Part shown: positions 1 to 5,366 of the stretch, piece after piece | Numbering within the stretch: position 1 is the first letter of the stretch | How the letters are laid out: each line of letters starts with the position of its first letter | Source: DATKCJ01 sp035513275 | GTDB lineage: Bacteria > Verrucomicrobiota > Verrucomicrobiia > Opitutales > Opitutaceae | NCBI GenBank assembly: GCA_035513275.1 | Contig: DATKCJ010000136.1 | Span: 1-6,983 of the forward strand | DNA: 6,983 nucleotides | Direction: 5' to 3' | Translations under genes and position numbers: made by a program | Notes under the pieces: generated by a model | What the model saw: the letters and a program-made list of their open reading frames with translations, nothing else | Databases searched by the model: none | What the model was told of the DNA's origin: nothing

Positions 1-1513
1 CCAGCCGGGCCGCAACGACGCGGACGATCTGCACCTGCAGGGCCGCGCCGTCGGCCAGTTGCTCCCGGAAGGTCTTGCTCCAAAGCCGCGCGCCCGATCC
101 GACATCAATCAACTCGGCCTGGAACTGAATCGCATCGCCGGTTTGCTGCACCGTGCCGGCGAGAATCGCGGGAACCCCCAACGCCTTGCCCGCCTCCATG
201 GGCGGCGCGGAGTCGTTTTCCCATCGCAAGACGGCGCTGCGTGGCGCGACCTGCAGCCCGGGCAAGCGGCCGAGTGCGTGGATGAGATTCCGGGAGAACT
301 CGGTGGTGAGATACTTCGACTCCGCATCCGCGGGCCGGAGCAACACGGCGAGCGAAGGCGAAGGTGGTGGCGGCGCGGCGGCGTATTTGAAACTTACAAC
401 CGCAAGCGCCGTCGCGAGAACCACGCCCCCGGCCAGCGTCGCCGGAGTCGCGTTGCGCCGGATCCATTTGCGCGCGCGATAAACCACGCTGCCCGGTCGG
501 GCCCGGATGGGCTCGTGGCGCAGCCAGCGCTCGAGGTCATCCGCCAGCGCCGCTGCGGAAGCATACCGGTGCGCCGGGTCTTTTTCGAGGCACTTGAGGC
601 AGATCACCTCCAGGTCGCGATCCACTTTCGAATTCCACTGGCCCGGGCGCCGCGGCTCCGTTTCAAGCACGAGGCGAATGGTCTCGAGCGTGGTGCCGCC
701 GGCAAACGGTGGATTTCCGGTCAGCAACTGGTAGAGCACCGCACCCAGGCCATAGATGTCGGTCGCGGCGCCGGGTTGCTTCGCCCCGCCATGCGCCATT
801 TCGGGAGACATGTAACTCGGCGTGCCCAGCAGCTCGCGCGTCTGGGTGACGGTGCTCTCCGTTTCGACGAGCTTTGCCAGCCCGAAATCGGTGATGTGCG
901 GCCGCCCCGCGGTATCCAGGATGATGTTTCCCGGCTTGATGTCGCGATGCAGCACGCCGTGTTCGTGCGCGTGCTGGAGCGCGCGGGCCGTTTCGGCCAC
1001 AATCTCGGCGGCGCGGCGCAAGGGCAGGAGCTCGACCGCGGGCAGCCGGTTCAGTCCGGTGCCTTCGATGAACTTCATCGTGAAGTAGTGCTGCCCTTCG
1101 AATTCCCCGATGTCGTAGATCGGCACGATCGCGGGGTGATCGAGCTCGGCGGTCGCCCGGGCTTCGAGGCGAAAACGTTGCAGATGCGCCTCGGTGGCCC
1201 ACGGACTGACCGGGAGCATTTTCAAAGCCACGTCTCGATTCAGCGTCGTGTGCCGGGCGCGATAAACCACACCCTGGCCACCGCGCGCGATCTCGTGCAA
1301 CAATTCGTAGTCGCCGAATCGACGCATCGCGCCGGACCGTGCTCCGCCGGCCGCCACGCTGATCGCGATCGAGCCGTCACCCGACGCTTCGCGAGATTCA
1401 TCGACGGCCTCGATCCTCGCCATGCCCGATTCCAGCAAACACGCGGGGCAAAGGCCGCGCGGAAGATCCGGAGACAGTTCGGTGCCGCATTGCGCACACT
1501 TCTTGGCGTCCAT
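1..1513 (-). CDS. Membrane-anchored serine/threonine protein kinase with N-terminal zinc ribbon and TolB-like C-terminal domain (partial, C-terminus outside window)
   Basis: The frame is open from the ATG at 1513 to the left edge (504 codons). An in-frame TGA two codons upstream makes this the earliest possible start. Residues 6-25 hold two CxxC pairs (C6/C9, C22/C25), a zinc ribbon common in verrucomicrobial and planctomycete kinases. The Hanks-type kinase domain spans about 68-330. It has a glycine loop ARGGQG at 76-81 (first Gly replaced by Ala), VALK Lys98, alpha-C Glu117, HRDIKPGN with Asp191/Lys193/Asn196, DFG 209-211, SPE 236-238 and Asp252. All catalytic residues are present, so it should be active. 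A hydrophobic segment at about 355-376 is a likely single membrane span. Residues 388-485 resemble the TolB-like/FlgO-like N-terminal module found with adenylate cyclases and kinases; TPRs often follow in such proteins but lie outside the window. No convincing Shine-Dalgarno is visible. It lies 93 bp behind the sigma gene, probably in one operon. The substrate is unknown; the neighbouring sigma factor is the obvious candidate. Confidence 0.93.
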   Translation of the reverse strand, partial: MDAKKCAQCGTELSPDLPRGLCPACLLESGMARIEAVDESREASGDGSIAISVAAGGARSGAMRRFGDYELLHEIARGGQGVVYRARHTTLNRDVALKMLPVSPWATEAHLQRFRLEARATAELDHPAIVPIYDIGEFEGQHYFTMKFIEGTGLNRLPAVELLPLRRAAEIVAETARALQHAHEHGVLHRDIKPGNIILDTAGRPHITDFGLAKLVETESTVTQTRELLGTPSYMSPEMAHGGAKQPGAATDIYGLGAVLYQLLTGNPPFAGGTTLETIRLVLETEPRRPGQWNSKVDRDLEVICLKCLEKDPAHRYASAAALADDLERWLRHEPIRARPGSVVYRARKWIRRNATPATLAGGVVLATALAVVSFKYAAAPPPPSPSLAVLLRPADAESKYLTTEFSRNLIHALGRLPGLQVAPRSAVLRWENDSAPPMEAGKALGVPAILAGTVQQTGDAIQFQAELIDVGSGARLWSKTFREQLADGAALQVQIVRVVAARL

Positions 1514-1606
1514 GGGTCAGTGGCAGTTTGAGGGGGCCTCCATGCATACAGAAGCAAACGAGCGCAAAGGTTACGAACAATGTCGTCGCCCGGCGAGACG
1601 GGTCGG

Positions 1607-2389
1607 TCAAGCGCGCAGTGCCGCGACGAGATGTCGGAGTTCCTCCTCGACATCGCCGATCGTTGCCACCGTCTGCGCGATCTCCGTGCGCAGCAGTTTT
1701 TGATAACGCTGCCGCAGACGAAACACCGCCTGCTTCACCGCACCCTCGCTCATGCCAAGTTCGGCCGCAATTTCGCCCTGCGGACGCGGTTCCTGCTGCC
1801 CGGTCAGAAAATCCTGCAGGCACGCGAACTGGCGATCGCGACCATCGGCGGAATATTCGGCCTGCAACCGGGCCAGCACGCGGGCCAGGAGCGCAATGGC
1901 CCATTGCCGGTCGAAGGCCTGATCAGGCGTGCGGTGATCGGCGGCGATCAACTCGCCGGACTGCTGATGGATGAGATCGTCGAGCGGGATCGGAACCTGT
2001 CCGCCCCCCCGTTTTTCGGCACCCGCCCGCCTCCAGTCATTGACGAGGAAATTCTTGAGCCCGGCCAGCAGGTACGAGCGGAACCGGCCGCGCTCCTTTC
2101 GCACCGCCTGCAGGTCATTGCGCTCGAGGAGGCGCGCGAAGAATCCCTGGACGAGATCCTGGGCGTCTGGGGAATTGTAACCGCGCCGCCGCAGGTAGAT
2201 GAAAAGCGGATGCCAGTAGTTGCGACATAGCGTTTCCAGCGCCGCGCGTGCTTTCGCCGAATCCTGGTCCCCCGCGGCGTCGAGGACGATGCTCCACTGG
2301 GTGGTTTCGAATGAACTTCGCCCGCCCGCAAAATCCTCCGCGGCATCGCCTGATCCGGAACCCGGCATCGCCGGCAATTCACAGCGCAT
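1607..2389 (-). CDS. ECF-type RNA polymerase sigma factor of the kinase-associated group
   Basis: The 260-residue product has a sigma region 2 at about 49-121 and a region 4 at about 182-235. Region 2 includes YWHPLFIYLRRRGY, DAQDLVQGFF at 75-84 and GRFRSYLLAGLKNFLVNDW at 101-119. Region 4 contains a helix-turn-helix (QGEIAAELGMSEGAVKQAVF, 204-223). The N-terminal FETTQWSIVL (27-36) and a short C-terminal helical tail (about 240-260) are typical of the long ECF-like sigma factors encoded beside serine/threonine kinases in Verrucomicrobiota and Planctomycetota. The usual acidic DAED of region 2 reads DAQD. No anti-sigma gene is adjacent, and the kinase follows codirectionally, so control by phosphorylation is a reasonable inference. 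The frame extends upstream to 2563. I chose the ATG at 2389 because the extra 58 residues are Pro/Ala-rich, unlike the family, and would overlap the divergent toxin start. ATG at 2368 is an alternative. The ribosome-binding site is weak. Confidence 0.9.
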   Translation of the reverse strand: MRCELPAMPGSGSGDAAEDFAGGRSSFETTQWSIVLDAAGDQDSAKARAALETLCRNYWHPLFIYLRRRGYNSPDAQDLVQGFFARLLERNDLQAVRKERGRFRSYLLAGLKNFLVNDWRRAGAEKRGGGQVPIPLDDLIHQQSGELIAADHRTPDQAFDRQWAIALLARVLARLQAEYSADGRDRQFACLQDFLTGQQEPRPQGEIAAELGMSEGAVKQAVFRLRQRYQKLLRTEIAQTVATIGDVEEELRHLVAALRA

Positions 2390-2420
2390 AATTTCAGAAA
2401 CGCGATTCTTTTGCTGGCGT

Positions 2421-2450
2421 GCGGGTTCGGTTTGACCCGCCGACAGCGGG
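2421..2450. repeat. Two mutually exclusive inverted repeats in the sigma-factor leader
   Basis: GCGGGT (2421-2426) pairs with ACCCGC (2435-2440) across 8 bases. The same CCCGC (2436-2440) can instead pair with GCGGG (2446-2450) across 5 bases. The set lies 32-61 bases upstream of the sigma start, in the 165-bp divergent spacer between the sigma gene and the toxin gene. It could be an operator or alternative RNA hairpins, or simply a chance result of high GC content. No convincing -35/-10 pair was found in this spacer on either strand. Confidence 0.3.
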
Positions 2451-2542
2451 CACCTCGCGAAGGGGTCAAGTCGCGGAAGCTGAGAGATGCCCACGAGGCC
2501 GAATAGCGCCGCCGGCACACCCGCCCCAACGGCGCCGCTTGA

Positions 2543-2572
2543 CAAGGTGCGCCAATGGCGCACTGTGCCTTG
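2543..2572 (+). promoter_or_regulatory. Inverted repeat around the toxin start codon (operator or translation-blocking hairpin)
   Basis: GTGCGCC (2547-2553), AAT loop, GGCGCAC (2557-2563) is a perfect 7-bp inverted repeat. Outside it, CAAG (2543-2546) and CTTG (2569-2572) also pair if a 5-base bulge on the right arm is allowed. The A and T of the toxin ATG (2555-2557) sit in the loop, and the Shine-Dalgarno-like AAGG (2544-2547) overlaps the left arm. Type II toxin-antitoxin operons are usually autoregulated through palindromes near their promoter. A TTGACA at 2539-2544 could be a -35 element, but no good -10 follows at the right distance. The repeat is directly visible; its function is inferred. 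Confidence 0.5.
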
Positions 2573-2890
2573 GTGGAGTTTATTCGCTTCGCGTCCTTTG
2601 AGAGATCGGCTTCAGGAGTTCTGACAGAATCCGACGTTCTCGAACTCGAGCTGTTCCTCACGGAACACCCGGATGCGGGCGACTTGATTCCCGGTGGCCG
2701 TGGCCTCCGAAAGCTTCGCCGACCAGCAAAGGCTCGGGGCAAGCGAGGAGGAGCGCGCGTCATCTATTACCATGTCATTTCCAATCACCAGGTCCTGTTG
2801 ATCGCGGCCTATGCCAAGAGCGAGAAAAGCGACTTGGACCGCCGCCAACTCGAAGTTCTGGCCAACCTCGTCAAATCCGAATTCCCATGA
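2555..2890 (+). CDS. RelE/HigB-family type II toxin
   Basis: The 111-residue product matches the RelE/HigB-like toxin group (COG4737 type), whose members are mostly ribosome-dependent mRNA interferases. Diagnostic stretches are HPDAGDLIPGGRGLRKLR (38-55), GKRGGARVIYY (62-72) and YAKSEKSDL (86-94). The basic residues Lys63, Arg64 and Arg68 and the Tyr-rich strand lie where this family carries its conserved catalytic or RNA-contacting residues. Length fits the family (about 105-115). The ATG at 2555 has AAGG 7 bases upstream. A GTG at 2573 is an alternative that would remove six residues and leave the inverted repeat entirely outside the coding region. The stop codon overlaps the antitoxin start as ATGA. 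The toxin-first order is characteristic of higBA-like operons. Ribosome dependence and mRNA cleavage are family knowledge, not shown here. Confidence 0.92.
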   Translation: MAHCALVEFIRFASFERSASGVLTESDVLELELFLTEHPDAGDLIPGGRGLRKLRRPAKARGKRGGARVIYYHVISNHQVLLIAAYAKSEKSDLDRRQLEVLANLVKSEFP

Positions 2891-3177
2891 AAGAAACTGA
2901 ATTCCAAAACCTCTTGCAGGGCATCCGCGATGCTGGCGCCTACATGCGCGGCAACAAGAAGGTTGTCACGCGGGTCGATCGCATCGATCCGGGCTTTGTT
3001 ACTGCCATTCGCACCAAGCTGAATCTGAGCCAGAAGGCGTTCTCGGCCGCGTTTGGCATCAGCACCTCCACGCTTCGCAACTGGGAGCAGGGCCGACGCC
3101 AGCCGACCGGCGCAGCGCGCGTGCTTCTGCGCGTCGCCGCGAAACACCCCAAGGCCGTTTTAGAAGCAGTCGAATAG
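2887..3177 (+). CDS. XRE-family antitoxin (NadS/HigA-like)
   Basis: This 96-residue protein overlaps the toxin gene by four bases (ATGA), which implies translational coupling. Residues 1-30 form the N-terminal segment that in this family precedes the DNA-binding domain (FQNLLQGIRDAGAYMRG). Residues 36-80 are a Cro/CI-type helix-turn-helix: FVTAIRTKLNLSQKAFSAAF, followed by GISTSTLRNWEQGRRQPTG, with the recognition helix around 59-69. The LSQ..F..FGIS..TLRNWEQGRR.PTG.ARVLLRV pattern is diagnostic of the NadS/COG2944 antitoxins that accompany COG4737-type RelE toxins. It should bind and neutralise the toxin and repress the operon, probably at the inverted repeat near 2543-2572. The gene looks intact and of normal length. 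Confidence 0.93.
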   Translation: MKETEFQNLLQGIRDAGAYMRGNKKVVTRVDRIDPGFVTAIRTKLNLSQKAFSAAFGISTSTLRNWEQGRRQPTGAARVLLRVAAKHPKAVLEAVE

Positions 3178-3180
3178 AAG

Positions 3181-3185
3181 AGGAG
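3181..3185 (+). promoter_or_regulatory. Strong Shine-Dalgarno site for the truncated antitoxin gene
   Basis: AGGAG, preceded by GAAG, lies four bases before the ATG at 3190. It is the best ribosome-binding site in the window. Its preservation in front of a truncated gene suggests the fragment is, or recently was, translated. Confidence 0.7.
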
Positions 3186-3189
3186 TCTC

Positions 3190-3408
3190 ATGAAGCCCAA
3201 AGCACTCAACACCGACAACGAATACGAAGCCGCCCTCGCCCACGTCGAGGAGCTCATGGATCAGGATGCACCCGACGAGGATGATTTCGAGCTTTGGTCA
3301 CTACTAGTGGAGAACTACGAGGAGAAACACTTCCCGATCGGGCCGCCCGACCCGATCGAGGCGATCCGCTTTCGCATGGACCAGAACTCTTCGAGAGGTT
3401 GCGGGTAG
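3190..3408 (+). pseudogene. Truncated HigA-type antitoxin (COG5499-like), helix-turn-helix missing
   Basis: The 72-residue product matches the N-terminal half of the roughly 120-residue HigA/COG5499 antitoxins: an EYEAALAHVEELMD helix (11-24), ELWSLLVENYEEKHFPI (34-50) and the hallmark PPDPIEAIRFRMDQ (52-65). In full-length members the XRE helix-turn-helix follows at once. Here the similarity ends after Gln65, and seven unrelated residues (NSSRGCG) lead to a TAG. The two other frames beyond this point give short unrelated peptides, so a single frameshift does not restore the domain; a deletion or recombination is more likely. It sits 12 bp after the XRE antitoxin, in the same direction, so it should be co-transcribed with the toxin-antitoxin pair. 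It could be a decaying remnant of a second module, or a short protein that still binds a toxin without binding DNA. The family assignment is confident; whether it is functional is not. Confidence 0.75.
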
Positions 3409-3467
3409 GAAACAAAGCCTGACGTCCGCTGCGTCGCTGCATTAGGATCGCGCCTCACTTCCCGATC

Positions 3468-4331
3468 ATGAACCCCACCCTCGCAACCCGTGCGACACGA
3501 GTGCTGCCGCTCCTCGCTTTTCTTATCGTCGTAATGCCCACCACCCCGATCCGCGCCGAGTCCGCTAAACCAGATTCCTCTTTGACGTCGGGCGTCTGGC
3601 CGAACGGTGCAGTCTGCGCAGTCTCACTCAGCTACGACGACAGCGTGGCGATCCATCACGAGCGCGTCGCGCCGCTGCTGCACGCGCACGGGCTGCACGG
3701 GACGTTCTACCTTTCGATTCACAACCTGCAAAACGCGGGCGAGTGGAAGAAGGTCGCGGCGCAGGGACACGAGCTCGGCAACCACTCACTGTTCCACCCC
3801 TGCCGGCGCGAGCCACCGGGGAATTACGCCTGGCTCGCCGAAGACTACGATCTTGCGAACTACAGCCCGAGGCGTTTTCGCGACGAGCTCGCCGTGGCGA
3901 ACAAGTTCATCGACATGCTCGACGGCGGCCGGCCCCGCACCTATGGCAACAACTGCACGCACCTGACGATCGGTCGTGGCGACAAGTTGGAGCCGATGGA
4001 TCCGATTCTCGAGAAACTCTTCGTCGCCGCGCGCGGCGCGATCACCAGCGAGCCGGTCGATCCCGCGAATCCCGTGTTCACCCGCCTGGGCCACTACAAC
4101 GGCGATGGGAAAACGTTCGAGCAGCTTCGCGCGGAGATCGAAGGCGCCCGCGCTCGCGGCGCCTGGATCATCTACATGTTTCACGGAGTCGGCAAAGAAA
4201 CGCACAACCTCTTCGTCGACGACGAGGAGCACCGGAAACTGGTCGAGTGGCTCGATCAGGAACGCGCTTCGATCTGGACGGCACCGGTCGTCGACGTCGC
4301 GCAGCACCTGAAAGCGGCCCAGGCGCGCTGA
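3468..4331 (+). CDS. Secreted polysaccharide deacetylase (NodB-homology/CE4 type)
   Basis: The 287-residue product starts with a signal peptide: Arg-containing n-region, hydrophobic core at about 13-25, and likely cleavage after Ala30 (IRA-ES). The NodB fold should remove N- or O-acetyl groups from a polysaccharide using a divalent metal. Visible motifs are SLSYDDS with catalytic-base Asp57 and metal-binding Asp58, HELGNHSLFH with metal ligands His106 and His110, and IIYMFHG with His239 as probable general acid. Motif 3 is atypical: instead of an RxPY-like element there is RPRTYGNNCTH (155-165). A segment of about 45 residues (111-155) between motifs 2 and 3 is long for simple CE4 enzymes but usual in the variant found beside bacterial glycan-degradation genes. 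The ATG at 3468 gives a proper signal peptide, although no strong Shine-Dalgarno is present. The gene converges on the esterase. Substrate not predictable. Confidence 0.87.
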   Translation: MNPTLATRATRVLPLLAFLIVVMPTTPIRAESAKPDSSLTSGVWPNGAVCAVSLSYDDSVAIHHERVAPLLHAHGLHGTFYLSIHNLQNAGEWKKVAAQGHELGNHSLFHPCRREPPGNYAWLAEDYDLANYSPRRFRDELAVANKFIDMLDGGRPRTYGNNCTHLTIGRGDKLEPMDPILEKLFVAARGAITSEPVDPANPVFTRLGHYNGDGKTFEQLRAEIEGARARGAWIIYMFHGVGKETHNLFVDDEEHRKLVEWLDQERASIWTAPVVDVAQHLKAAQAR

Positions 4332-4338
4332 CATTGAG

Positions 4339-4351
4339 TGCCCTGCGGGCA
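4339..4351. terminator. Possible weak bidirectional hairpin between convergent genes
   Basis: TGCCC-TGC-GGGCA forms a perfect 5-bp stem with a 3-base loop in the 35-bp spacer between the stop codons of the deacetylase and the esterase. There is no T-run on either side, so it is not a classical intrinsic terminator. Position is the main argument. Confidence 0.25.
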
Positions 4352-4366
4352 AGCCACCAGACCCGA

Positions 4367-5236
4367 CTACCGGCTGGGACCCGTCTCGGGCGCGAGCGGC
4401 TCGAAGACGAAGCGAAGTCCACGGGTATAGGACTCCAATATCATTCCGGCGTGCCGCTCACCGTCGACGATCCGGAACTGGTAGGCCAGGCCTGCGTGGC
4501 GCCGTGATTCTACGCGCTTGTTGTAGCGCTGAATGGCACCGAGAAAACCGGGGGATTCGTAGCCGCCGCCGCTCACAAAGAGCCGCGTCTTCAACGGGGT
4601 CCCCTTGGCGGCGAACTTCTCCTCGTAACCAAGCAGCCAGTCGTTGCCCACGACGACCGCGGGCGTGGCGGCGATGTAGCCCGAGAAGTGCTCCGGCTTC
4701 GAATACATCGCGTAGAGCGTGAAAAGCCCGCCGAGTGAGGCACCAGCGAGGACACGATGCTTCGGATCGGTGCGATACTCGCGTTCGACAAAGGGAATGA
4801 TCTCGGTCTCGAGGATACGGAGGAAATCCGCTGCGCGGCCCGACTGCGCGTCGCCGTTTATTGGCACCGGCGAAAGCTCCCACCCCCGGATCCGGTCGTA
4901 GTCGAGACCCTCACCAGGATAGCCAAGCCCAACGATGATGAACTCCGGCACGACCTTGTCGTAAACCAAGGAGCCGCGGATGACGTTTATCTTTTCGAAA
5001 TCCCAGTAACCGTCGGTCACGAACACGACCGGATAGCGCCGGTCCTTGTCGTTGGCGTAGCTCGCAGGAAGGCCGATGTGCAGCTGGTATTCGCGGCCGT
5101 CGGCGTTGCGAGGCAGGACTCGCAACTGCGAATTGCCGATCGTGTGCGGCGGGAAAGATGGCGCGTCCGCGCCAAAAGCGCTGGCTCCAAGGAGACCGGC
5201 AATCAATGCGGAGACAAAAGCAACGCGGGGTTTCAT
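4367..5236 (-). CDS. Secreted alpha/beta-hydrolase esterase (BesA/IroE-like, COG2819)
   Basis: The 289-residue product has an N-terminal signal peptide (hydrophobic stretch at about 5-18, A-S-A at 18-20 and F-G-A at 21-23 as possible cleavage sites). The mature part has the esterase-D/ferri-bacillibactin-esterase layout: a first strand after REYQLHIGLPASY (48-60), YPVVFVTDG (68-76), then the nucleophile elbow GASLGG with Ser167. The catalytic His is most likely His262 in DGERHAGM; the acid may be Glu227 or a nearby residue and is not certain. Relatives hydrolyse siderophore, acyl or carbohydrate esters, and CE1-type feruloyl/acetyl esterases share the fold. Position between a polysaccharide deacetylase and a CE2-like esterase favours a carbohydrate-ester substrate over a siderophore (inference). 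It lies 130 bp downstream of the CE2-like gene on the same strand; no clear promoter or Shine-Dalgarno was seen. Confidence 0.86.
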   Translation of the reverse strand: MKPRVAFVSALIAGLLGASAFGADAPSFPPHTIGNSQLRVLPRNADGREYQLHIGLPASYANDKDRRYPVVFVTDGYWDFEKINVIRGSLVYDKVVPEFIIVGLGYPGEGLDYDRIRGWELSPVPINGDAQSGRAADFLRILETEIIPFVEREYRTDPKHRVLAGASLGGLFTLYAMYSKPEHFSGYIAATPAVVVGNDWLLGYEEKFAAKGTPLKTRLFVSGGGYESPGFLGAIQRYNKRVESRRHAGLAYQFRIVDGERHAGMILESYTRGLRFVFEPLAPETGPSR

Positions 5237-5366
5237 GGCGTCGAAACACTAGCGCGTGAATCCGCAAAACTCGCGCCTGCCCTCGCGCTAACTATCGACC
5301 ACGTTCTCCAACGATCGGCTTCGCCGCATTCGCCGCCGGTTCGCCCGCCCGAAATGAACGCAGCGC

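Noticed and set aside
663..1202. 179-codon minus-strand frame inside the kinase
   Set aside because: It is the kinase region read in the wrong frame, Arg-rich and without motifs. The correct frame has no stop in the window.
474..1270. 14-base identical stretch GCGCGATAAACCAC at 474-487 and 1257-1270
   Set aside because: Both copies encode Val-Val-Tyr-Arg-Ala (glycine loop region and the segment after the kinase domain) in the same gene. Coding similarity explains it, and no mobile or regulatory repeat is needed.
59..1531. 490-codon open frame on the plus strand
   Set aside because: It is antisense to the kinase, whose every catalytic motif is intact on the minus strand. The predicted product is Arg/Gly/His-rich with no recognisable domain, as expected for a shadow frame in GC-rich DNA.
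1580..2230. 216-codon plus-strand frame opposite the sigma factor
   Set aside because: It is antisense to a sigma gene with clear region 2 and region 4 signatures and resembles no family.
2390..2563. N-terminal extension of the sigma factor to an ATG at 2563
   Set aside because: The extra 58 residues are not like the family N-terminus, and they would overlap the divergent toxin start and its inverted repeat.
3409..3467. Possible promoter for the deacetylase (CTGACG … CATTAG)
   Set aside because: Match to consensus is poor and the spacing is short (about 15). It is not supportable over background.
3786..4352. 188-codon minus-strand frame opposite the deacetylase
   Set aside because: It is a shadow of the deacetylase, which has a signal peptide and all NodB metal ligands on the plus strand.
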